From: an uncultured Oscillospiraceae bacterium
Lineage (GTDB): Bacteria > Bacillota > Clostridia > Oscillospirales > Oscillospiraceae
Direction of reading: 5' to 3'
DNA: 56,416 nt
Assembly: GCA_934591815.1 (NCBI GenBank)
Contig: CAKTPV010000015.1
Coordinates: 1-56,416 of the forward strand
The notes under the pieces are model-generated. The model did not search any database. It saw only the letters and a program-made list of their open reading frames with translations, and was not told where the DNA came from. Each line of letters opens with the position of its first letter. The stretch's first letter is position 1. The position numbers and the translations under genes are program-made. Shown one piece after another: positions 49,632 to 56,416 of the stretch.

Positions 49632-50816
49632 TTACTTCAGGTTCTCGCGGATGGTCTGGCACAGGGCGGTGATACCCTGAACGATCTTCTCCTCCGGCAT
49701 GCAGGAGTAGTTCAGACGCAGGGTGTTGTCGTGGCCGCCGTTGGGGAAGAAGGAGCCGCCGGGAACGAAGGCGACCTTCTTCTCGAGGCACTTCATCTGC
49801 AGATCCTTGGCATCCATGTACTCGGGCAGCACGACCCACGCGAACAGACCACCCTCGGGACGGGTGAAGGTGCAGGGCTCAGGCAGCTCCTTGGCCAGCG
49901 TCTCCAGCATCACGGCGCGGCGCTTCTTGTAGCACTCGCGGATGGTGTTGACGTGGGCGTCCAGATCGAACATATCGATCCACTTGGAGGTCTCCATCTG
50001 GCCGACGGTGGAAGCCTGCAGGGAGGCAGCCTGCTCCATGAAGTTGTACTTGGCCAGGATCTCATCATCGGCGCAGACCCAGCCCAGACGATAGCCGGGT
50101 GCCAGGATCTTGGAGAAGGTGCCCAGATAGACCACCAGACCCTTGGTATCCAGACTCTTCAGCGCGGGCATATACTCGCCCTCGAAGCGCAGCTCGCCGT
50201 AGGGGTTATCCTCGATCACGGGGATCTCGTACTTGTTGATGATGTCCATGAACTGGTGACGGCGCTCCAGATCCCAGGTACGGCCGGTGGGGTTCTGGAA
50301 GTCGGGGATGACGTAGATCATCTTCACCCGCTCGGTGGTGGCCAGGATCTTCTCCAGCTCGGACATGATCATGCCGCCGTCATCGGTGGGGACCTCAATG
50401 AACTTGGGCTCGCAGGCCTTGAAGGCGTTGACGGCACCCAGATAGGAGGGGCTTTCCAGCAGCACCACATCACCGGGATTCAGGAACACGCGGGCGGAGA
50501 AATCCAGACCCTGCTGAGAACCGGAGGTCACCAGAATGTGATCCTTGTCGGTGTGGATGTTGTTCTTTGCCAGCATACGCTCGGCGATCTGCTCACGCAG
50601 ACGGGGATAACCCTCGGTGGAAGAATACTGCAGCGCCACACGGCCGTTTTCCTTCATAACGGCCACAGAGGCCTCCATCATCTGCTCCACGGGGAACAGC
50701 TCAGGAGCGGGCATACCACCGGCGAAGGAGATAATGTCGGGCTGTGCGGTCAGCTTCAGCAGCTCGCGGATCTCGGAGCCCTTCAGCAGGTCCATTCTGC
50801 TTGCAAATTGTACCAT
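49632..50816 (-). CDS. PLP-dependent aminotransferase, class I/II
   Basis: A 394-residue fold-type I aminotransferase. PDIISFAGGMPAPELFP, VTSGSQQGLDFSARVF and VIPDFQNPTGRTW are landmarks, and YLGTFSKILAPGYRLGW contains the Schiff-base lysine. It resembles LysN/2-aminoadipate- or branched-chain-type transaminases. It probably produces the 2-oxoacids consumed by the adjacent oxidoreductase. GAGGAGG precedes ATG 50816; the longer frame to 50834 is less likely. It is the first gene of the operon. Confidence 0.92.
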   Translation of the reverse strand: MVQFASRMDLLKGSEIRELLKLTAQPDIISFAGGMPAPELFPVEQMMEASVAVMKENGRVALQYSSTEGYPRLREQIAERMLAKNNIHTDKDHILVTSGSQQGLDFSARVFLNPGDVVLLESPSYLGAVNAFKACEPKFIEVPTDDGGMIMSELEKILATTERVKMIYVIPDFQNPTGRTWDLERRHQFMDIINKYEIPVIEDNPYGELRFEGEYMPALKSLDTKGLVVYLGTFSKILAPGYRLGWVCADDEILAKYNFMEQAASLQASTVGQMETSKWIDMFDLDAHVNTIRECYKKRRAVMLETLAKELPEPCTFTRPEGGLFAWVVLPEYMDAKDLQMKCLEKKVAFVPGGSFFPNGGHDNTLRLNYSCMPEEKIVQGITALCQTIRENLK

Positions 50817-50884
50817 GAATGTTTTCCTCCTCAAATTTTATAGATTCCGTGAATGCACTTTTTGTTCCTCTTCGTACAGTATCA

Positions 50885-50913
50885 ATTAAAGCACAAAACA
50901 GACACAAAGTAAA
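50885..50913 (-). promoter_or_regulatory. Candidate promoter of aminotransferase-vor operon
   Basis: On the minus strand, TTTACT (plus 50908-50913), a 17-bp spacer and TTTAAT (plus 50885-50890). An overlapping TTGTGT/TGATAC pair is an alternative. The leader would be about 65 nt. Confidence 0.4.
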
Positions 50914-51067
50914 TAAAGGGGAGGGGAGAAAAAAGGGGGCAATTTCATTTTCAGCATTCCCACCAAAAAACAACGTGCTTGTCTCGTCAATTCCACAACG
51001 CATTTCAATGAACCAGTCGGCGAAATGCCGCAAAATACCACATACAAGTGTATCCCGCGAGCATTGT

Positions 51068-51080
51068 CTACCAGTGGTAG
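51068..51080. promoter_or_regulatory. Dyad just upstream of the 43-residue gene promoter
   Basis: CTACC-AGT-GGTAG ends four bases before the -35 at 51084. Its position suits an activator or repressor site. The binding protein is unknown. Confidence 0.4.
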
Positions 51081-51083
51081 GAA

Positions 51084-51112
51084 TTGCCTTTTTTCCGGCG
51101 ATGTGGTATACT
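51084..51112 (+). promoter_or_regulatory. SigA promoter for the 43-residue gene
   Basis: TTGCCT (51084-51089), a 17-bp spacer with extended TGG and TATACT (51107-51112), 72 bp before the ATG. Confidence 0.7.
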
Positions 51113-51183
51113 GACGCTGCGGGCGGGGAAATACCTGCCCGGAGAAGAAAATAGCCCGGCAAGCGAAAAGGAGGCGCTCCCCT

Positions 51184-51315
51184 ATGAATAAAAAGAGCAA
51201 AGAATTCGCCGTGGCGCTGGCGCTGCTGAGCGCCAGCTCGGCGCTGTGCCTGCGCATCATGAAAAAGGTGGATGAGAAGCTGCGCCGCGAGAAGGAGAAG
51301 CGGACGCGGAAGTGA
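51184..51315 (+). CDS. 43-residue basic small protein
   Basis: A 43-residue peptide. MNKKSKEFAVALALLSASSA begins a short hydrophobic helix (about 8-24), followed by a strongly basic tail (KKVDEKLRREKEKRTRK). AAAAGGAGG lies 10-17 nt before ATG 51184, with a good promoter and its own terminator, which argue that it is real. The hydrophobic-plus-basic layout suggests a membrane-surface or small regulatory protein. It is not recognised. Confidence 0.65.
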   Translation: MNKKSKEFAVALALLSASSALCLRIMKKVDEKLRREKEKRTRK

Positions 51316-51338
51316 CGTAAGAAAGACATAGGGAAACG

Positions 51339-51371
51339 AAAAGCGAGACGGCGCAAAGCCGTCTCGCTTTT
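51339..51371. terminator. Bidirectional terminator between small gene and lipoprotein
   Basis: AAAAGCGAGACGGC (51339-51352) pairs with GCCGTCTCGCTTTT (51358-51371). It is placed between converging genes. Confidence 0.9.
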
Positions 51372-51385
51372 GTCGTTCAGATGCC

Positions 51386-52165
51386 TCAGGCAGCAGCCTT
51401 CACCACGGAGGTGATGTGGGGGTTGGCACCGTTGTACCAGTACAGGAAGCCCTCCATGTCCACCACGTCGCCCACGTTCAGACCCTTGACAGCCTCATAC
51501 ACGTCGGTGCCGGGGCCGCACAGGTAGCTCTCCACCACGAAGGTGTAGGTGGTGTCGTTCAGGGTGACATTGAAGTACAGATCATCTCCCTCGGAGCCGG
51601 AGCCATCCCAGTTGTACAGGAAGGGAGCGCCCGCATCGTTGGAGGCGGCCACGGTCATGCCCTTGAAGGCGACCTTCTCATTCTGGTGGGCGATCAGCTC
51701 GTCGGTACCCAGCAGGGAGGTCACGTCCAGAGCCTCGTAGGTCTTGGTGTCGCCATCCAGCACCTCCCAAGTGGCGTCGATGATCTCCACCTCGCCCTGC
51801 CACTCGGTCTTGTAGCCGTAGACACGGAGCTTGGCGCCCTCCACCAGCAGGCTGTCATAGGCCTCCTTGGTGCAGGGCATGTTGTACAGGAAGTACGCGC
51901 CGTCATCGGCCTGGGTGTAGAAGGTAGCGACGCCGACGCCGTCCTTCTCCCACCAGCCCTGACGGGCCTGGATGTAGGTCTCCACAGTGACGACGGAATC
52001 CAGCTCAGCAGCCTCGAACTCCTCGTGGGTCATAGCGACGGAAACGACGTCCTCACCGCCCTCGTCGGGGGTATCCTTGTCATCGGTCTGGTTCTCGGTC
52101 TTGCCGCAGCCAACGATGGACAGAGCCATCACCAGTGCCAGCAGAAGGGTCAAAAACTTTTTCAT
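51386..52165 (-). CDS. Lipoprotein with two OB-fold-like domains
   Basis: A 259-residue predicted lipoprotein. The signal peptide (MKKFLTLLLALVMALS) ends in lipobox IVGC, followed by an acidic linker (TDDKDTPDEGGED). Two beta-rich units follow, about 42-130 (VTVETYIQARQGWW ... LRVYGYKTEWQGEVEI) and 155-255 (VAFKGMTVAASND ... VDMEGFLYWYNGANPHI). Each ends with the strand pattern of an OB-fold, so the protein may be an internal duplication. The ligand is unknown. It has its own promoter embedded in the 3' end of the upstream ABC operon. Confidence 0.75.
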   Translation of the reverse strand: MKKFLTLLLALVMALSIVGCGKTENQTDDKDTPDEGGEDVVSVAMTHEEFEAAELDSVVTVETYIQARQGWWEKDGVGVATFYTQADDGAYFLYNMPCTKEAYDSLLVEGAKLRVYGYKTEWQGEVEIIDATWEVLDGDTKTYEALDVTSLLGTDELIAHQNEKVAFKGMTVAASNDAGAPFLYNWDGSGSEGDDLYFNVTLNDTTYTFVVESYLCGPGTDVYEAVKGLNVGDVVDMEGFLYWYNGANPHITSVVKAAA

Positions 52166-52204
52166 GTTGCGTCTCCTCTTGTTTGTACCATAAAAGTGGT
52201 TAAT

Positions 52205-52235
52205 AGGACGGGTGCGCTTAGCGCACACCCGACCT
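52205..52235 (-). other. GC-rich stem-loop at the lipoprotein transcription start / ABC operon end
   Basis: A long imperfect stem (52205-52217 with 52223-52235) that pairs best in minus-strand RNA, where one position becomes a G-U wobble. It may both end the upstream sugar ABC transcript and form a 5' stabilising structure on the lipoprotein message. No strong U-tract follows at once, though CACTTTT is near. Confidence 0.5.
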
Positions 52236-52263
52236 ATTATACCGCATTCTGCAAATAAATCAA
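52236..52263 (-). promoter_or_regulatory. SigA promoter for the OB-like lipoprotein
   Basis: On the minus strand, TTGATT (plus 52258-52263), a 16-bp spacer and consensus TATAAT (plus 52236-52241). The -35 overlaps the stop codon of the ABC binding-protein gene. Confidence 0.7.
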
Positions 52264-53870
52264 TGGCTGTTTTGACGGTTTTTCTTTTTGACCAGCTGCA
52301 CACCGCCGTAAACGGCCATCAGCACCCATACGCCGCCCAGCGTAACGAGCAGCGCCTTGGCGGGGGCGGGCAGGGGGCCAAGCGCCTGACTGCCGTCGGC
52401 AGCCATGGCGCCCCGCTGGTCCAGCCGGTACAGGGACGTGACGTTGTCGTACAGCCTCGTCATGTACGCCGCGTCCATCGGCTCCTTGCGCCGGACGGAC
52501 TTGGCCACATCCTCGATAAGCTGTCCCGCCGCGTTCCGCAGGGAGGCGGAGCCGTTGTACACCGGTGTGGTGAAGGTGTTGTCCACGTTGTCCAGCAGCA
52601 GCTTGGAGGCCTTGATCTTCACATCATAGTGGAGCTTGTCGTCCGCGCCCTCCTGCGCCAGATAGTCCTGATAGGCGGCGGACTGCTGAGCCTTTGCCGT
52701 GACGGGGACATAGCCCTCCGTCTGGGAGTAGGCGATCTGCACCTCATTGGTCAGCAGGTACTGGGCGAACAGCCACGAGGCCAGCACCTCCTGAGGATCG
52801 TCCTTATTGAATACGCACAACGACGGCCCCTGCGAGATCATCTGCGGGTGTGCGGGGTCGAACTGCGGCACGGTCATCACCGCCGTCTCGAAATCCACAT
52901 ACTTGTCGGCGCTGATGTCGCTCAGCGGCGCGTGGGAGCCCATCCATGTGGCGCCTGCGGTGGAGTCCACCGCGAACAGGCACTGTCCCGCGTTCAGGAA
53001 GTTGGCGGGGTAGCCGGAGATCTTGAAGGTGGAGAACGCGCCGCCGGCAGTGTGGGAAGCTATGCCGTACAGCAGCTCCTCGGTGGTGTCGTTGAAGATC
53101 TGCACCTCACCGCTGTCTGTGGAGTAGCCGGCGCCCTTCTGCCGCAGCATCTGGATCATCATGTTGTCCGTGGACTTGTAGATGAAGGGCAGCAGCACCT
53201 CCTGCCCGTTGACGGCGAAGGTGCCGTCGGCATTTTTGGCCGCAGCCGCCGCATCGGACACCTCCCACACAAAGTCCCACGTCAGCGTCTCCGGCAGCTG
53301 GTAGCCCAGCGCCTCCACATAGGTCTTGTTCACATAGCACGCCTCGGTGGAGCGCATGAACGGCACGGCATAGTGACTGCCGGAAAAGCTGCACTCCTCC
53401 AGAAACTGTGGGATCATCTCCGCCTGCGCCGGCCCGTCGTACCGGAGGGCGCTGCCGCCCAGCCCGTACTGCTCGTCGGCAAACAGGGCGTCCAGCGGCG
53501 CCACCACATTGGCACCGGTGAGGTAGGTGGCGATGTGATCGGGGTAGGTGATGCACACGTTGGGCGTGGTGTTGGTGGCGATATTGGTGATCACGTCGTT
53601 GTAGATCTTGCCATAGTCGGTATACAGCCGCAGCCGCACGGTGATATTGGGATACAGCGCCTGAAAATCGTCGATGGCCTTGTTGTAGATATCCACCTGC
53701 GTCTTATTGGTGTCGTTCTTGGCCCAGAACGTGATCTCATACGGCCGGGACTCGTCAAAGCTATCCGGCACGGAGAAGGCGTTCTGCCCGCGGGAGCCGT
53801 GGCAGCCGCACAGCGTCAGCAGGGAGAGCAGCGCCAGAAGCAGCGCGGGGAGCCGCACTTTTTTCATCAT
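52260..53870 (-). CDS. ABC transporter extracellular solute-binding protein (family 1) with C-terminal membrane helix
   Basis: A 536-residue sugar-type binding protein. The N-terminal signal carries a lipobox (TLCGC, near residue 22). Motifs include YEITFWAKNDTNKTQ at the start of the mature domain and a typical SGSHYAVPFMRSTEACYVN. Unusually, a second membrane helix lies at the C-terminus (about 505-525, followed by KKKNRQNSH), so the protein would be tethered at both ends. It is the last gene of the operon; its start overlaps the upstream permease stop by 4 bp. The substrate is probably a sugar or glycerophosphodiester; not determined. Confidence 0.9.
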   Translation of the reverse strand: MMKKVRLPALLLALLSLLTLCGCHGSRGQNAFSVPDSFDESRPYEITFWAKNDTNKTQVDIYNKAIDDFQALYPNITVRLRLYTDYGKIYNDVITNIATNTTPNVCITYPDHIATYLTGANVVAPLDALFADEQYGLGGSALRYDGPAQAEMIPQFLEECSFSGSHYAVPFMRSTEACYVNKTYVEALGYQLPETLTWDFVWEVSDAAAAAKNADGTFAVNGQEVLLPFIYKSTDNMMIQMLRQKGAGYSTDSGEVQIFNDTTEELLYGIASHTAGGAFSTFKISGYPANFLNAGQCLFAVDSTAGATWMGSHAPLSDISADKYVDFETAVMTVPQFDPAHPQMISQGPSLCVFNKDDPQEVLASWLFAQYLLTNEVQIAYSQTEGYVPVTAKAQQSAAYQDYLAQEGADDKLHYDVKIKASKLLLDNVDNTFTTPVYNGSASLRNAAGQLIEDVAKSVRRKEPMDAAYMTRLYDNVTSLYRLDQRGAMAADGSQALGPLPAPAKALLVTLGGVWVLMAVYGGVQLVKKKNRQNSH

Positions 53871-54742
53871 CCCTTGGTGCCTCCTCTCGAAACGCCCTCC
53901 ATGACCTTGTTGCGGAACAGGAGGAACAGCACGATCAGCGGTACGGAGATGACCACCACCGCCGCCATCATGGCGGGGATATTCTCCCGCCCGAAGCCGT
54001 TTTCCCGGATGGCCTGAATGCCGTTGGACACCAGAAAATAGTTCTCATCGTCGGTGATGAGGCGGGGCCACACATAGGAGTTCCAGCACTCGATGACCTT
54101 CAGGATCACGATGGTCACCACTGTGGGGCGGCAGATGGGCAGCATCACCTTCCACAGGTACTTGAAGTCGGAGGTGCCGTCCACCTTGGCGGCGTAGTAC
54201 AGCTCGTCGGGGATCTGGGCGAAGTTTTCTTTTAACAAATAGATGTAGAACACCGACGTTACCGACGGCAGGATCAGACCCCAGAACGTGTTGCGCAGGC
54301 CGGCGTCCGTGATGGTCACGAAGTTGGTGATGATGACCAGCTCATTGGGGATCATCATCAGCGCCAGAAAGAGTGTAAAGGCCAGATGCTTGCCGCGGAA
54401 ATTCAGCCGTGCGAAGGCGAACGCCGCCAGCGTGATGACCACCAGCATGATGGCGGTGGTGGCCACGGTGAACACCAGCGTATTCAGGAAGTAGCGCCCC
54501 AGCGGCACGGCGGTGAAGGCGTCGTGGTAGTTTTGCAGCGTGGGGGACAGGGTGAAGAACGCGGGGATGCGCTCGGCGCTGTACGCGCTGTAGCTTTTCA
54601 CGGAGGTCAGCACCATCCAGTAGAAGGGGAACAGCACGATCACCGCCCACAGCGCCAGCAGCACATAGGTGACGGCGCGGCGCACCGCTCGCCGGCGGCG
54701 TGCGGCCAGCTCGATTTGTTTATAATTGGTATGAGAGTCCAC
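53867..54742 (-). CDS. Carbohydrate ABC transporter permease (MalG/UgpE type)
   Basis: A 291-residue permease with six membrane helices. The cytoplasmic EAA motif is visible as ELYYAAKVDGTSDFKYLWKVMLP (split here), and VLFPFYWMVLTSVKS is the typical first-helix exit. The start is GTG 54742, about 8 nt after GAGGAGG; the in-frame region further upstream has no better start. It pairs with the MalF-type permease. Confidence 0.93.
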   Translation of the reverse strand: MDSHTNYKQIELAARRRRAVRRAVTYVLLALWAVIVLFPFYWMVLTSVKSYSAYSAERIPAFFTLSPTLQNYHDAFTAVPLGRYFLNTLVFTVATTAIMLVVITLAAFAFARLNFRGKHLAFTLFLALMMIPNELVIITNFVTITDAGLRNTFWGLILPSVTSVFYIYLLKENFAQIPDELYYAAKVDGTSDFKYLWKVMLPICRPTVVTIVILKVIECWNSYVWPRLITDDENYFLVSNGIQAIRENGFGRENIPAMMAAVVVISVPLIVLFLLFRNKVMEGVSRGGTKG

Positions 54743-54756
54743 AGTGTCGCCTCCTC

Positions 54757-55647
54757 TCAATAGTGGACGTGCTTCCGGCTCACCAGCAGGTTGATGCAGG
54801 TGATGGTCAGCACGATGGCGAACAGGATAATGGCAGCCGCCGAAGCAAAGGACGGGTAGCCGCCGGAGTCGCCGTACAGCATATCGTAGATGTAGCCCAC
54901 CATGGTGTTCATCTGGGCGGCGTTCAGGTCGGTGCCGAACAGAGCCACCGCATCGCTGTATGCCTTGAATGCGCCGATAAAGCCGGTGACCACCAGATAG
55001 AAGATCATGGGGGAGATCATGGGCAGGGTGATGCGGGTGAAGATGCGCCGGCGGGAGGTGCCGTCGATGCGGGCGGCGTTGTAGTAGTCCTGCTTCACCG
55101 ACGCCAGCGCGCTGGTAAGGATCAGGATCTTGAAGGGCAGCACCACCCATACAGTGTAGAAGCACAGCACGAACATCTTCGCCCAGTACGGCCCGTCGAT
55201 AAAGTCCACACCGGGACTGCTGAACCAGTGGAGCATCGCGTTCACCAGACCGTCGGTATAAGCGGTCTTTTTGAACAGGATCATGAATACCAGACCCACC
55301 GCCAGCGTGTTGGTGACGTAGGGCAGAAAGTACACCGTCTGGAACAGACCCCGCAGCTTTTCGATGGAGCTGAGCCCCAGCGAGATCAGCAGGGCAAGGC
55401 CGGTGGACACCGGCACGGTGATGATGACGAGGATGAAGGTGTTTTTCAGCGCCTGCAAGAAGTAGGAATCCCGCAGCACATAGCGGTAGTTGAACAGACC
55501 TACGCCGGAAAACGTCTGGGATGCGGAGTTGTACCCTTCCTCAAAGGAGTACACGAACACGTCCACCAGCGGATAGACCATGAACACGCCCAGAAAGGCG
55601 ATGGCGGGCAGCAGGTACAGCCAGCCCTTGGCATTTCGTTTTTCCAT
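54757..55647 (-). CDS. Carbohydrate ABC transporter permease (MalF/UgpA type)
   Basis: A 296-residue permease with six membrane helices. It begins KGWLYLLPAIAFLGVFMVYPL, and its EAA loop is DYYNAARIDGTSRRRIFTRI. It is 14 bp upstream of the GTG of its partner permease. Together with the neighbouring ATPase and binding protein it forms a complete type I carbohydrate importer. Confidence 0.94.
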   Translation of the reverse strand: MEKRNAKGWLYLLPAIAFLGVFMVYPLVDVFVYSFEEGYNSASQTFSGVGLFNYRYVLRDSYFLQALKNTFILVIITVPVSTGLALLISLGLSSIEKLRGLFQTVYFLPYVTNTLAVGLVFMILFKKTAYTDGLVNAMLHWFSSPGVDFIDGPYWAKMFVLCFYTVWVVLPFKILILTSALASVKQDYYNAARIDGTSRRRIFTRITLPMISPMIFYLVVTGFIGAFKAYSDAVALFGTDLNAAQMNTMVGYIYDMLYGDSGGYPSFASAAAIILFAIVLTITCINLLVSRKHVHY

Positions 55648-55651
55648 GGCG

Positions 55652-56416
<765 letters not shown>

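Larger units (their letters stand above)
50817..51183. other. Intergenic region between aminotransferase and 43-residue gene
   Basis: This 367-bp AT-richer gap holds a candidate leftward promoter, a rightward promoter and a dyad. The stretch 50930-51060 includes an A/G-rich tract (about 50925-50940) and a small CGGC/GCCG stem-loop near 51019-51031. I see no gene in it. Confidence 0.6.

Overview
The window looks like chromosomal DNA from a GC-rich, strictly anaerobic, endospore-forming member of the Bacillota, most likely a gut Oscillospiraceae-type clostridium (inference). Reasons: a complete spoIIIA operon and spoIIGA-sigE; oxygen-sensitive enzymes (class III ribonucleotide reductase NrdD/NrdG, a 2-oxoacid:ferredoxin oxidoreductase, an Fe-S/FMN/FAD enoate-reductase-type flavoprotein); AGGAGG-type ribosome binding sites; and many SigA promoters with 17-bp spacers. 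I saw no tRNA gene, prophage, insertion sequence or CRISPR array. The only RNA gene is the 3' end of a 5S rRNA at the left edge.

Layout. 1-1500: 5S rRNA tail and terminator, then an AT-rich GNAT acetyltransferase and a second GNAT gene broken by an in-frame TAG. 1500-6100: xpt-guaA (purine salvage/GMP), a LysR regulator, and divergently a small membrane protein with PduL. 6180-10050: a large flavoprotein, then trmD-rimM and a membrane protein. 10050-14150: an nrdD-nrdG block with a probable NrdR operator inside the nrdD promoter, then a DUF4097-like lipoprotein. 14150-17360: ModE-like regulator divergent from a YqeB/EF2563-type molybdenum-hydroxylase accessory gene, then pckA. 17370-24670: threonine aldolase, class B sortase, M18 aminopeptidase, MFS exporter, M3 oligopeptidase. 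24670-32790: a complete oligopeptide ABC operon in which both the binding protein and one permease are unusually large. 32800-37560: spoIIIAA-AH under a clear SigE promoter. 37560-40870: asp23-like gene, nusB, xseA, xseB, ispA. 40870-43490: nth divergent from rarA and three very small genes. 43500-45200: spoIIGA-sigE. 45200-46010: an XRE regulator whose promoter carries a dyad operator. 46150-50920: aminotransferase, P-loop protein and four subunits of a 2-oxoisovalerate-type ferredoxin oxidoreductase. 51060-52260: a 43-residue protein and an OB-like lipoprotein. 52260-56416: a sugar-type ABC importer running off the right edge.

How the genes fit together. The peptide importer, M3 and M18 peptidases, aminotransferase and ferredoxin oxidoreductase form a plausible amino-acid fermentation route: peptide uptake, hydrolysis, transamination, then oxidative decarboxylation to acyl-CoA and reduced ferredoxin. 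PduL could convert acyl-CoA to acyl-phosphate. The sporulation genes form the SigE activation pair and the mother-cell half of the feeding-tube channel; sigG does not follow sigE here.

Most of the content is conserved core and accessory metabolism. The strongest leads are paired extracytoplasmic insertions in OppA and OppC, interleaved nth/rarA promoters, a probably leaderless ModE-like regulator, and an integrase-arm-like repeat beside the 3' end of guaA. I did not find a clearly new multi-gene defence or mobile system.
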